Both the position numbers and the translations under genes were made by a program. Source: Candidatus Cloacimonadota bacterium (GTDB taxonomy: Bacteria; Cloacimonadota; Cloacimonadia; JGIOTU-2). From it: a DNA stretch of 16,781 bases. Within the stretch, counting starts at the first letter, position 1, and the number at the start of each line of letters is the position of its first letter. Below are positions 6,493 through 14,932 of this stretch, piece by piece. The notes below the pieces were generated by a model, which saw only the letters and a program-made list of their open reading frames with translations, was not told the origin of the DNA and made no database searches. The stretch is from contig JAFGDR010000051.1 of the NCBI GenBank assembly GCA_016932035.1, positions 1 to 16,781 on the forward strand. Direction: 5' to 3'.

Positions 6493-7490
6493 GACCTTAA
6501 TTTCCTATCCCATAATATAAATTCAATTAATAGAAGAAGCAAAGCAAAAATAACAAAAAACTGATATTGTTCTTTATATTGAGAATATCTTCGCTCCGCT
6601 ATCTTTTCCTTTTCAAGAAGACTGATATCATTGAGGATATCCCTAATTTCCTGCTGTCCTGCTGTAACCTGGAAGAATAAACCATCCGTTTCTTTTGCTA
6701 TCCAACTCAAGCTTGAAAAGTCTAATTGAGTTAAGACAATATTTCCTTCTTTATCTTTCAGATATTCTTTATCACCGGTCTGATGATTAATAACTGGAAT
6801 TGGTGCTCCTTTTTGCGTTCCAATACCCAATGTATAGATAATGATATTATTCTCTCTTGCAGTTTTCACTGCTTCTTTAAAATCTCCCTGAAGGTTTTCC
6901 CCATCTGTAATAAGAATCATTACCCGATTCTGAGTTTCCGGAGTAAAAAGCGTTGTTGCTTTTTCAATCGCATTGGCAATATCCGTTCCATCCTCAGGTA
7001 CAAGCCCCACATCCACGATCGATGCGAACATCTTAAGTGCAGAATAATCTGATGTTATAGGACATTGTACAAAAGCATCACCGGAAAATATCACCAGCCC
7101 AACCCTATCTCCTGTAAGCATATCAAGGAATGTCATGAATGAATTCTTTGCTCGTTGAATACGGTTAGGTGCAAGATCTTCGGCAAGCATACTTGTTGAA
7201 ACATCGATAGCCACAACAATATCGAGTCCCTTTTCTTCGAGTATCTGCAACTTCTTACCCCATTGTGGACGAGATGCTGCAATGATTAGAAGAATAATGA
7301 TCACGATCCAGAGAATGCTCTTGATAGTTCTTGAAATTGGAGAGAGATTGGTTATGAGTTTATTTCTTAATTCCTCGCTGCTGAATACGGCGAATACTTT
7401 TTTTCTTCTACGTGCAGAAAGATAGAAAAGGAGGATGATAACCGGTACAAGAACCAGTAATAGTAACATTTCAGGATTTCCAAATCTCAT
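6489..7490 (-). CDS. batB: BatB: membrane-anchored von Willebrand factor A protein
   Basis: A 333-residue protein with the BatA/BatB layout: two N-terminal membrane helices (about 6-24 and 57-72, ending ASRPQWG), a VWA domain (about 88-290) and a C-terminal helix (about 312-328). The metal-ion-dependent adhesion site is complete: DVSTS (D96, S98, S100), T169 in EDGTD and D196 in ITDGEN. The motif LAPNRIQRAK and GLVIFSGDAF are family hallmarks. An intact MIDAS implies divalent-metal-dependent protein binding, the partner being presumably another Bat protein or MoxR-remodelled complex. The start overlaps the batA stop as TAATG, and its end overlaps batC by four bases. Fully conventional family member. 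Confidence 0.94.
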   Translation of the reverse strand: MRFGNPEMLLLLVLVPVIILLFYLSARRRKKVFAVFSSEELRNKLITNLSPISRTIKSILWIVIIILLIIAASRPQWGKKLQILEEKGLDIVVAIDVSTSMLAEDLAPNRIQRAKNSFMTFLDMLTGDRVGLVIFSGDAFVQCPITSDYSALKMFASIVDVGLVPEDGTDIANAIEKATTLFTPETQNRVMILITDGENLQGDFKEAVKTARENNIIIYTLGIGTQKGAPIPVINHQTGDKEYLKDKEGNIVLTQLDFSSLSWIAKETDGLFFQVTAGQQEIRDILNDISLLEKEKIAERRYSQYKEQYQFFVIFALLLLLIEFILWDRKLRS

Positions 7491-8488
7491 TATGGTATCC
7501 TCTTCAAGATAAATCTGGAGTAAAGAATTTCAAGCACGATCAGCAGGAGAGCTATGTAAACAAGATAATAGAACATATCATAATATCTGTAATGAACCTT
7601 TTCAGATATTTCTGTCTTTTCCATGCTGTCTATGCGTTTCATGATCTCCGTGAGCTGTTCGGGATTTTGCGCTCTCGACGCTTCTTCCGTGCCGCAAATT
7701 TCTGCAATCTTATTCAAGGTTTCCATATCGATATCAAGCTGTTGAGACACATATTGTCTACCGTAAACCGGATGATCAACCGGAATTTGTGAAACACCTT
7801 CTTTTCCAACACCGATAGGATATATTTTAATACCGAGATCCTCTGCTAAACTTGCTGCTGTAATAGGATCGATCTCACCCGAGTTATTTCTGCCGTCAGT
7901 CAGGAGAATGATTACCTTGCTTTTTGCTGTAGAATCTCTTAACCTGTTTATTGAAGTCGCTATTCCCATTCCGATCGCTGTCCCATCCTCTATCATACCT
8001 GTTTTAATCTGCTCTAAAAGTTCAATAAGAATTTTATGATCGATCGTTAACGGGCACTGTGTATAACTCTCGCCACCAAAAATGACCAGTCCAATCCTAT
8101 CTGTTGGTCGTGATTCGATAAATTTCTTTGCCTCTTCTTTTGCAACATACAGTCTGTTATTGGGCTGAAAATCGATTGCTCGCATACTCGTGGATACATC
8201 CATTGCAAGAATGATATCAACCCCTTTTCCTTTTACCCGTGTAAATCGTTCAGGGATTACCGGGCGTGCAAGAGCTAATACACAAGCCAGAAATATCAGA
8301 AGATGAAAGATATAACGGAAATAGTACAGAATCTGTGTTTTTCCTGAAATAAAGGCATGCAATAGGTGAATGTTCGAATAAAGAACAGTTGGTTTTTTTC
8401 TGCTTTTTATGAATATTTCGTACAAAACAAGCAAAGGTATGAGTAGGAGCAACCAGAAAAAGGAAGGTTTAAGAAACTCAATCCTCAT
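7490..8488 (-). CDS. batA: BatA: membrane-anchored von Willebrand factor A protein
   Basis: A 332-residue paralogue of the next gene, with the same plan: N-terminal helices (about 9-26 and 56-74, ending LALARPVIPERF), VWA domain (about 88-290) and a C-terminal helix (about 308-325). The MIDAS residues are D97-S99-S101 in MDVSTS, T170 in EDGTA and D198 in LTDGRNNSG, all present. VWA domains of this type bind ligands through a bound Mg2+ or Mn2+. Its ATG lies inside the end of the upstream gene (11-base overlap) and its stop is shared with the batB start, which indicates strong translational coupling. The two VWA proteins differ clearly in sequence, so they are an old duplicate pair that probably forms a heteromeric complex. 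Confidence 0.94.
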   Translation of the reverse strand: MRIEFLKPSFFWLLLLIPLLVLYEIFIKSRKKPTVLYSNIHLLHAFISGKTQILYYFRYIFHLLIFLACVLALARPVIPERFTRVKGKGVDIILAMDVSTSMRAIDFQPNNRLYVAKEEAKKFIESRPTDRIGLVIFGGESYTQCPLTIDHKILIELLEQIKTGMIEDGTAIGMGIATSINRLRDSTAKSKVIILLTDGRNNSGEIDPITAASLAEDLGIKIYPIGVGKEGVSQIPVDHPVYGRQYVSQQLDIDMETLNKIAEICGTEEASRAQNPEQLTEIMKRIDSMEKTEISEKVHYRYYDMFYYLVYIALLLIVLEILYSRFILKRIP

Positions 8489-9401
8489 GCTTCTCCTCCA
8501 ATATTTCTTTCTCTTTTGTCGAATGGATTATATCCACTAAATCTTCAAGGATCTTCTGAGCATCTTCAATCGGTGGAATATACTTCGCAAATTTCACTTT
8601 ATCACATTCCTGAAGTACTGCATTTGTTTCCAACCTTTTTTCTAAACCGATCTCCTTGAGAGACTGACGGATTTCATAACCTGTCATTTCGAGGAACGGC
8701 ATATGAAACCTGTTTTCAAGATATTCTCTACAAATCCACGAAATCTCGACATAGAAACGCTTTATATCACCTTTCCCAATATAATCTGCCAGCTTCAGTT
8801 GTTCTATTTTCTTTAAAGCGATGACATGTGCAGGAAGAACCTTTTTCTTCTTTTCAGGTAAGATTGCTAGTCCTTTTTTCCTACGAGTGATAAAGATAAT
8901 AGCAAGAATTATTACAGCGATTATTAATATCGGAAGTGCAATGTCCCAGAATTTGAGATTCAAAGAGACAGGAGGTTTGATGTCTTTCAGTGCAACACTA
9001 TCTTCCTGTAACACCGAATATATCATGACTTGAAGAGAATCAGAATATACGGTTATTGAATCATCATCAGTTGCAATAATGAACTCCTGCTCAGGGATCG
9101 TTTGTAAACCTGTATCGAACAAAGCTGAAACAAATTGAAAATCTGTTCTGAGGTCAGTTTTCATTTTCTGAGTAAAAGGTGAAAATCCAAGAATGACAAA
9201 CATCTCTGATGGCTGGGCTGGGATAAATTCAACTCTGCTGTTCTGGTCATGAACGATGGACACATCAAAAAAGACCCTATCACCTACATGTAACTCGTTG
9301 AGGTTGGTTTTTACAGTATCTATTTCTGTGGTAATAGAATAACCAAAAGTAATGCTGTGTAGCAGTAACACAAAACCTATAAGGATAATCAGCTTCTTCA
9401 T
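8478..9401 (-). CDS. Bat-operon single-pass membrane protein with DUF4381-like cytoplasmic tail
   Basis: A 307-residue protein holding the position between the DUF58 gene and batA, where Bat operons of Bacteroidetes and relatives carry an extra, BatD-like gene. Signal peptide at 1-20; extracytoplasmic beta-rich domain at about 21-150 (LNELHVGDRVFFDVSIVHD near 34-52 resembles a shortened BatD domain); one membrane helix at about 153-172 followed by the basic stop-transfer RRKKG; then a cytoplasmic helical domain. The latter has RRFYVEISWICREYLENRF-like (actual KRFYVE) and EMTGYEIRQSL motifs and ends with CDKVKFAKYIPPIEDAQKILEDL, the pattern found in DUF4381/BatD tails. It overlaps the DUF58 gene by 4 bases and batA by 11. 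Role inferred as a small partner of the VWA complex. Confidence 0.83.
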   Translation of the reverse strand: MKKLIILIGFVLLLHSITFGYSITTEIDTVKTNLNELHVGDRVFFDVSIVHDQNSRVEFIPAQPSEMFVILGFSPFTQKMKTDLRTDFQFVSALFDTGLQTIPEQEFIIATDDDSITVYSDSLQVMIYSVLQEDSVALKDIKPPVSLNLKFWDIALPILIIAVIILAIIFITRRKKGLAILPEKKKKVLPAHVIALKKIEQLKLADYIGKGDIKRFYVEISWICREYLENRFHMPFLEMTGYEIRQSLKEIGLEKRLETNAVLQECDKVKFAKYIPPIEDAQKILEDLVDIIHSTKEKEILEEKHED

Positions 9402-10276
9402 CGATTTCTTTTTGCTCTCTCTTTAAAAAATTTCACAATGTCTTCGATATAATCTGTATCTGTCCTAATGTCGATCAGATCTATCTTGAGTTTTTTCAGA
9501 AGTTGTGGAAACTCATTGATCGTTTTTTGGATGTATTCTTCATAACGTTCTCGCAGCCTTTTATCATTGGCGTTTATTACAACCTCTTTGCCTGTTTCTG
9601 CATCCTGGAATGTAATGAATCCAACCTCGGGAATATCGTATTCTTTGGGATCAAGGATGCGGATTGCAACAACATCATGCTTTTGAGAAACGATCTGGAG
9701 TGTTTTCTTATAGTCCGTATCGAAGAAATCCGAGATCACAAAAATAATACTTCGCTTTTTGGACATTTTATAATAATATTCCAGTGCATTCTTCAAACCG
9801 GTCTTATAATGCAGGGGTTTGTAATAAAGGATCTCTCTGACAATTCTTAAGACAGAATTTTTTCCTTTTTGCGGAGAAATGTATTTTTCTATTTCGTCTG
9901 AGAAGAGCAGAAGTCCAACTTTGTCATTGTTTTTGATGGCAGAAAAAGCAAGGATTGCACCAACTTCTGCAGCAATTTCACGCTTGAGTTTATGAAAGGT
10001 TCCAAATGAGCCAGATCTGCTGATATCGATCATGAGCATAACGGTAAGTTCGCGGGTCTCTTCGAATTTCTTTATGTAGGGATGTCCCATACGAGCGGAT
10101 ACATTCCAGTCAATGAGCTTGACATTATCACCCGGTTGGTAAGCTCGCACTTCGGAGAATTCGAGTCCCTGTCCTTTAAAAACGCTATGATACTCACCGG
10201 AGAACATGTCATTTACAATGCTCCTGGTGGAAATTTCTATGCGTTTTATCTGCTGAAGAATCTCTTTCGGGATCAT
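9398..10276 (-). CDS. DUF58 domain-containing protein (Bat operon)
   Basis: A 292-residue soluble protein of the DUF58 family, which always accompanies MoxR-type ATPases. The family signature is clear: GLEFSEVRAYQPGDNVKLIDWNVSAR at about residues 37-62, followed by YIKKFEETRELTVMLMIDISRSGSFG, where DISRS (84-88) is a VWA-like MIDAS core. There is no membrane helix, so it is cytoplasmic or peripheral. DUF58 proteins are thought to be VWA-related substrates or adaptors for MoxR. It starts 15 bases after the moxR stop and overlaps the next gene by ATGA. Length and motifs are ordinary. Confidence 0.94.
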   Translation of the reverse strand: MIPKEILQQIKRIEISTRSIVNDMFSGEYHSVFKGQGLEFSEVRAYQPGDNVKLIDWNVSARMGHPYIKKFEETRELTVMLMIDISRSGSFGTFHKLKREIAAEVGAILAFSAIKNNDKVGLLLFSDEIEKYISPQKGKNSVLRIVREILYYKPLHYKTGLKNALEYYYKMSKKRSIIFVISDFFDTDYKKTLQIVSQKHDVVAIRILDPKEYDIPEVGFITFQDAETGKEVVINANDKRLRERYEEYIQKTINEFPQLLKKLKIDLIDIRTDTDYIEDIVKFFKERAKRNR

Positions 10277-10291
10277 ACAAACAGTATATTC

Positions 10292-11275
10292 TTAAGGAAT
10301 TTCTATCTCGTCAAAGATTCGATCTACAATATCCTCTGGCGTCACATTCTCAGCTTCAGCTTCATAAGTAAGAATAATACGATGACGAAGCACATCTTTT
10401 CCGATTTCCTTAATATCTTCAGGAGAAACATATCCGCGCTGATCAAGAAGCGCATTTGCTTTTGCAGCACGGACAAGGTAGATCGATGCACGAGGAGAAC
10501 CACCAAATTCAATGAATTCGCTGATATCCTTCAAGCCATACTCTTCTGGTGAGCGTGTTGCAAAAACAATATTCAGCACATATTCTTTGATTTTCTCGTC
10601 AACATAGATCTCATTAACGAGTTTTCGAGTGTTAAGTACATCCTTCGGCTTAATGATCTTTTTTACTATAATCGGATTATTATCCGACATACGGTTGATG
10701 ATCTCGCGCTCTTCGTCCTTTTTGGGATAGGTTACTTTTAGTTTCAGCATGAACCTGTCCACCTGAGCTTCCGGCAAAGGATAAGTTCCTTCCTGCTCGA
10801 TTGGATTTTGAGTAGCAAGTACAAGGAACGGTTCTTCCAGTTTGTATGACTTATCACCAATTGTCACTTGGCGTTCCTGCATTGCTTCGAGGAGTGCGCT
10901 TTGCACTTTTGACGGTGCCCGGTTTATTTCATCAGCGAGGATTATATTCGAGAAAATTGGACCTTTTTTTGCAGTAAAAGTTCCATCTTTCTGATTGAAG
11001 ATAAGTGTTCCTATGAGATCTGCTGGCAGAAGGTCGGGTGTAAATTGGACCCTGTTAAATCCAACACTGATGACATCTGCAAGCGTACTTACTGATAAAG
11101 TTTTTGCAAGACCGGGAACACCCTCAAGCAGCACATGCCCATCAGCAAAAAGCCCGATGAGCAGGCGTTTGATCATATAATCCTGCCCCACAATTACCTT
11201 TCCAATTTCAGTATAGATTGACTGAACAAATTCAGTTTTTTCAACTACTTTTTGATTAATTTCTTGGATATTCAT
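10292..11275 (-). CDS. moxR: MoxR-family AAA+ ATPase
   Basis: First gene of the Bat operon proper: a 327-residue AAA+ ATPase of the MoxR group, chaperone-like enzymes that assemble or activate VWA-domain proteins. Walker A is GVPGLAKT (52-59); Walker B is IILADE (111-116) followed by INRAPSKVQSALLEAMQE; the MoxR box ATQNPIEQEGTYPLPEAQVDRF runs 154-175 with sensor-1 Asn157; a lid domain with GGSPRAS (sensor 2) follows near 272. All catalytic landmarks are present. The ATG has a GGAG site at good spacing. It is 20 bases downstream of the unknown 274-residue gene, so transcription may start further upstream, at glyA or earlier. Confidence 0.96.
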   Translation of the reverse strand: MNIQEINQKVVEKTEFVQSIYTEIGKVIVGQDYMIKRLLIGLFADGHVLLEGVPGLAKTLSVSTLADVISVGFNRVQFTPDLLPADLIGTLIFNQKDGTFTAKKGPIFSNIILADEINRAPSKVQSALLEAMQERQVTIGDKSYKLEEPFLVLATQNPIEQEGTYPLPEAQVDRFMLKLKVTYPKKDEEREIINRMSDNNPIIVKKIIKPKDVLNTRKLVNEIYVDEKIKEYVLNIVFATRSPEEYGLKDISEFIEFGGSPRASIYLVRAAKANALLDQRGYVSPEDIKEIGKDVLRHRIILTYEAEAENVTPEDIVDRIFDEIEIP

Positions 11276-11295
11276 AAATACTCCGTTTGTATCAC

Positions 11296-12120
11296 CTAAT
11301 CAGCTAACACACCTTTTCTGATCTTCTTCAAAATATCTTCACGCTGTTTATAAAGATTCGTTTGGATCTTATGAAGAAAAGCTTCCAGCACTTCACAGGA
11401 AATAGCTCTTCGCTTCATGCGCGTTGTTTGCTGCTGTAAAATATAAATACCATCTATATTGGAACTTGACACGTCAAAACTAAAGTCATTGTTCACAACT
11501 TCACATACAATGAAACTCAAGCATTTTGGGAAAAGAGATTTAACTCGTCGAACTTGATTTTGATAGGAAAGAACAAACCAGTCATCCAAAACCATTGCTG
11601 TTTCGGATATGATGATCGGAAGCATCATTTCAAATTCGAGATAACTTTTTCTTCCAATAATTCGATATTTCATCTGAATATTTTTCCCAATCACCGTTCT
11701 CATTTTCTGGGTGGAAAACTGGATGAGTTTCTCTTTTTTGATGTTTTCAAGTTTGTCATACTCAAACTTCATGTTCAATGGCACTTCTGCCCGACCAAAA
11801 TGAAGATCCATTTCATCAATGATCGTCAAATCCTTCATAACATAGTACATAAATTCAGAAAATGCAGTTTCAAAGAGTTTTCTTTGCTTGAGAAATGTAT
11901 TTTCTTCTCTGAATTTCTTGGAGAATAGGAATTCTCGATACTCGGCATACAGTTTTATTTTTTGTTTCAGATCAGCGTGTTCATTTGATGTGATCTCAAG
12001 ATTAGATGTTTTCCATTTCTTGTATTGGATCGTTATCTCATTAAGATACATTTTCCTGAGTGCATCTTTATCTGTTTCGAGTAGTTCGGTGATCGTATCA
12101 CCGTGTCTAAATGTTTCCAT
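11296..12120 (-). CDS. Uncharacterised protein, possibly degenerate restriction-endonuclease-like fold
   Basis: I do not recognise this 274-residue cytoplasmic protein. Residues 1-100 are mostly helical and charged; residues 150-215 look like beta-beta-alpha-beta: KYRIIGRKSYLEFEM, then MLPIIISETAMVLDDW (166-181), a helix SYQNQVRRVKSLFP and strand CLSFIVCEVVN (200-210). That succession with an acidic residue after the strand PIIIS-E173 is how PD-(D/E)xK nucleases such as the Bpu10I type look, but the expected lysine two residues later is Ala175, so catalysis would be lost or displaced. The C-terminal tail (235-274) is basic. The start has AAGAAGG upstream. It lies 9 bases after glyA and 20 before moxR, hinting at co-expression. 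The fold assignment is my inference only; the gene itself is well supported. Confidence 0.8.
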   Translation of the reverse strand: METFRHGDTITELLETDKDALRKMYLNEITIQYKKWKTSNLEITSNEHADLKQKIKLYAEYREFLFSKKFREENTFLKQRKLFETAFSEFMYYVMKDLTIIDEMDLHFGRAEVPLNMKFEYDKLENIKKEKLIQFSTQKMRTVIGKNIQMKYRIIGRKSYLEFEMMLPIIISETAMVLDDWFVLSYQNQVRRVKSLFPKCLSFIVCEVVNNDFSFDVSSSNIDGIYILQQQTTRMKRRAISCEVLEAFLHKIQTNLYKQREDILKKIRKGVLAD

Positions 12121-12129
12121 ACAACCTTC

Positions 12130-13437
12130 TTATTTTCTCAATTCCTCAAATATCGGGAATTGTGCACACAGTGCTTGTACATCCTCTTTGATTTTTGCGA
12201 GCTGTTCTTCATTATCGTAGTTATCATATACTTTTCTGATAAAGTCAGCAATAATATCCATCTCAGATTCGCGCATACCACGCGTTGTAACAGCAGGTGT
12301 CCCCAGACGAATTCCTGATGCAACAAATGGAGGACGAGTATCAAATGGAACAGTATTTTTATTCGCAGTGATACCAGCCAGATCGAGTGAACCTTCCATT
12401 TTCTTTCCTGAAGGTCCTCCCTCTTCTTCAGTTCCAAGATTAAGTAGCATTAAATGATTATCAGTACCATTTGAAACAAGATTGAATCCTCGCTTAATTA
12501 GACCTTTCGCAAGAGCTTGGGCATTAGCTAATATCTGTTTTTGATATGTTTTAAAATCATCCTGCAAAGCTTCTTTAAAAGCAACTGCTTTTGCTGCTAT
12601 AATATGTTCAAGTGGTCCGCCCTGGACGCCCGGAAATACCCATTTGTCGAGTTCTGGAGCAAGTTCATTTGTGCAAAGTATCATACCGCCACGCGGGCCA
12701 CGAAGTGTTTTATGTGTGGTCGTTGTAACGATGTCCGCATATGGAACTGGATTTGGATGCAGATCTGCTGCGATCAATCCTGCAATATGAGCCATATCCA
12801 CAACGAGTGATGCACCGACTTCATCTGCAATCTCTTTGAACTTTTTGAAATTAATGGAACGGGGATATGCACTGGCACCGGTTAGTATCATCTTTGGTTT
12901 ACATTCGAGAGCTTTTTCACGAATTTCATTATAATCAAATTGTTCTGTATCTTTGTTAACTCCATACGGAACAATATTAAAAAGACTACCTGAAAAGCTC
13001 AGCGGATGTCCATGTGTCAAATGACCGCCATGTGTGAGTTCAAGACTGAGAATAGTCTCGCCAGGTTTAAGTAAAGTGAAATACGCTGCCATATTTGCTT
13101 GTGAACCGGAATGTGGCTGTACATTGGCATGTTCTGCACCAAAGAGTTCTTTTGCTCTTTCGATGGCAATTCTTTCCACATCATCGATATATTCACAACC
13201 GCCATAATATCTTCCATACAATCTATATAATAACTCACCAGTTTTTTTACTATATCGATACGGATAACCTTCTGCATATTTATTTGTCAGAACAGAACCG
13301 GCTGCTTCCATCACTGCTTCAGATACAATATTTTCAGAAGCGATCAGCTCAAGGTTATTACATTGCCTGTTCACCTCGTTCATAATTGCTTCATAAATTT
13401 CAGGATCAACTTTTTTTATTTCATCATAATTTAACAT
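12130..13437 (-). CDS. glyA: Serine hydroxymethyltransferase
   Basis: PLP enzyme that interconverts serine and glycine and charges tetrahydrofolate with a one-carbon unit. At 435 residues it is slightly longer than the roughly 415-425 usual in bacteria. Recognised landmarks: NLELIASEN (28-36), TNKYAEGYP (51-59), [11 protein letters not shown] (105-115), [12 protein letters not shown] (212-223) and the PLP lysine K243 in [14 protein letters not shown]. Between EGYP and [10 protein letters not shown] the family normally has two residues (usually GK); here there are 16 (positions 60-75), an insertion of 14 in the active-site loop that is in frame and not a sequencing slip by any sign I can see. 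The start has an excellent GGAGG six bases upstream. It follows rpiB by 86 bases, an arrangement found in many bacteria. Confidence 0.96.
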   Translation of the reverse strand: MLNYDEIKKVDPEIYEAIMNEVNRQCNNLELIASENIVSEAVMEAAGSVLTNKYAEGYPYRYSKKTGELLYRLYGRYYGGCEYIDDVERIAIERAKELFGAEHANVQPHSGSQANMAAYFTLLKPGETILSLELTHGGHLTHGHPLSFSGSLFNIVPYGVNKDTEQFDYNEIREKALECKPKMILTGASAYPRSINFKKFKEIADEVGASLVVDMAHIAGLIAADLHPNPVPYADIVTTTTHKTLRGPRGGMILCTNELAPELDKWVFPGVQGGPLEHIIAAKAVAFKEALQDDFKTYQKQILANAQALAKGLIKRGFNLVSNGTDNHLMLLNLGTEEEGGPSGKKMEGSLDLAGITANKNTVPFDTRPPFVASGIRLGTPAVTTRGMRESEMDIIADFIRKVYDNYDNEEQLAKIKEDVQALCAQFPIFEELRK

Positions 13438-13472
13438 TATTCCTCCGTCATTATGATATTTTTTTAAAATGG

Positions 13473-13486
13473 TTTAATGTATTAAA
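13473..13486. repeat. Short inverted repeat upstream of glyA
   Basis: TTTAAT and ATTAAA arms separated by two bases lie 36-49 bases before the glyA start, within the 86-base gap after rpiB. A second, imperfect hairpin (CTTA..AATT with AATT..TAAG arms) falls just after the rpiB stop and has no U-tract. Either could be regulatory; the region is so AT-rich that chance is as likely. I saw no convincing -35/-10 pair for glyA. Confidence 0.2.
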
Positions 13487-13523
13487 TTAAATTATGCTTA
13501 TGAATTAGAAAATTACTAAGAAC

Positions 13524-13967
13524 TTATCGGCGTTCCTCGTACTTTTTTATTTTATCTATACGTCGTTGATGACGACCGCCATCAAATTTTGTCATGATCC
13601 ACGTGTCAACTATTTTCTTTGCTTCTTCAAATGACATGAACCTTCCAGGCAGGATGAGCATGTTCGCATTATTATGCTGGCGTGAAAGACGGGCAATGTT
13701 TTCTGACGTGCAAAGTGCTGCACGTACGCCTTTTACTTTATTTGTAACGATACTCATGCCAATACCGGAACCGCAGATTGCGATCCCGAAATCGACTAAA
13801 CCATCAGCAACTTTTTCTGCAGCTGGAAATCCAATATCCGGATAATCAATGGACTCTGCAGATGAAGTTCCACCATCGACAACATCATACTTCTGACTTT
13901 CAAGGTATGCAATCAGTTCTTCTTTCAGTTTAAAGCCTGCATGATCAGAAGCTACAATGATCTTCAT
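13524..13967 (-). CDS. rpiB: Ribose-5-phosphate isomerase B
   Basis: Interconverts ribose-5-phosphate and ribulose-5-phosphate in the pentose phosphate pathway. The 147-residue length is normal for the RpiB/LacAB family. Key residues are in place: DHAGF (8-12), the GTSSAESIDYPDIG loop, catalytic Cys65 in ICGSGIGMS, H98 with NNANML for phosphate/ring opening, and FDGGRHQRRIDKI near the C-terminus. Cys65 and the single-subunit length favour RpiB over the LacA/LacB tagatose isomerases. The start overlaps the preceding gene's stop as ATGA, so it is translationally coupled to the phosphate acyltransferase, an unusual pairing. glyA follows after 86 bases. Confidence 0.95.
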   Translation of the reverse strand: MKIIVASDHAGFKLKEELIAYLESQKYDVVDGGTSSAESIDYPDIGFPAAEKVADGLVDFGIAICGSGIGMSIVTNKVKGVRAALCTSENIARLSRQHNNANMLILPGRFMSFEEAKKIVDTWIMTKFDGGRHQRRIDKIKKYEERR

Positions 13968-14908
13968 CGAATTGCCTCTATTTCAATGTTATTCATTAAT
14001 TCTTCATCTGCTCTAAGGCACGCAAAGGTAAGAGAATAGAATTTATTGTCAACCGAATCACTACGTGAAGAGAGTGTTGTAGGAATTTTTGTTCCAACGA
14101 TTGCCGTTGCCATTTTTGCGTGAGCAAAGTAAGAAAGTGACTTATAGAAAATATTTGCAGCTTCTAAGAATGGGAAAACCAAACAATCAGCATTGCCCTT
14201 CACACAACTTGATACTCCTTTATAATGTACACTTTCCGCATCGATAGAAAGATCAATGGAAAGAGGTCCGTCAACATCAGCATTCTTAATCTGCTTTCTG
14301 TCTGCCATCTTGGATATAAAAGCAGCATCAACGGCAGTAGGTATTTTGGGATGTAATTTTTCTGAGAATGAAATGATAGCAACCTTTGGACGTTTAACCC
14401 CAATTTTACGTGCGGTTTCAATCACATAATTGGTCATTGCAATTTTTTGATCAATATTGGGTCTGGGTATAAAGGCTGCATCTGCGAATATAAGCAGCTT
14501 ATGGTAATCGGGAATTTGTGCAATGGAAACTGATGTAAGAGTGGCATCAGGTATCATCATGCCGTATTCTTTGTCCAGCATGCACTTAAGGAGTTTGTCC
14601 GAAGAGATTAATCCTTTCATCATAACTTCTGCTTCGCCGCTACTTGCAATACGCATCGCAGTATGACCTGCGAGCATTTCATCTGGCTGGTTTATGATCT
14701 TATAGATACCGGGATTTATATCATGTTCATTACAAATTTTGGTTATCACTTTCTTATCCCCGATAAGGGTAAAATCCGCAAAATTTAAATCTATCGCGCG
14801 TTTGGTTGCAAGGATCGTAGTTTCATCCTGGGCATAAGCAACCACAACTTTTTTCTTTGGAATTTTCTGTGCTAATTCAATCAACTTTGACAATCTTTTA
14901 ATCGCCAT
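13964..14908 (-). CDS. ptb: Phosphate acyltransferase, phosphate butyryltransferase-like
   Basis: A 314-residue member of the phosphate acetyl/butyryltransferase family, which exchanges CoA and phosphate on an acyl group. Its length and sequence fit Ptb rather than the longer Pta: TLIGDKKVI (46-54), EVMMKGLISSDKLL (94-107), DATLTSVSIAQIP with LLIFADAAFIPRPN, then DGPLSIDLSIDAESVHYKG, and near the C-terminus IPTTLSSRSDSVDNKFYS, the equivalent of the family's VLTSRSDS motif. The true acyl substrate (acetyl, butyryl or branched-chain) cannot be read from sequence. No butyrate kinase gene is adjacent; instead rpiB overlaps by four bases. An acyl-CoA synthetase lies upstream across a 295-base gap. 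The start has a GGAG site seven bases upstream, preceded by a run of ten A. Confidence 0.9.
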   Translation of the reverse strand: MAIKRLSKLIELAQKIPKKKVVVAYAQDETTILATKRAIDLNFADFTLIGDKKVITKICNEHDINPGIYKIINQPDEMLAGHTAMRIASSGEAEVMMKGLISSDKLLKCMLDKEYGMMIPDATLTSVSIAQIPDYHKLLIFADAAFIPRPNIDQKIAMTNYVIETARKIGVKRPKVAIISFSEKLHPKIPTAVDAAFISKMADRKQIKNADVDGPLSIDLSIDAESVHYKGVSSCVKGNADCLVFPFLEAANIFYKSLSYFAHAKMATAIVGTKIPTTLSSRSDSVDNKFYSLTFACLRADEELMNNIEIEAIR

Positions 14909-14932
14909 TTTTACTCCATAATTTTTTTTTTG

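Noticed and set aside
12138-12437. A 99-codon minus-strand frame inside glyA, and other overlapping frames in glyA and batD
   Set aside because: Out-of-frame readings of well-supported genes, with no recognisable domain.
14922-14931. Run of ten T as an intrinsic terminator on the plus strand
   Set aside because: No stem precedes it in that direction and no plus-strand gene needs terminating; on the minus strand it is an A-run in the ptb leader.
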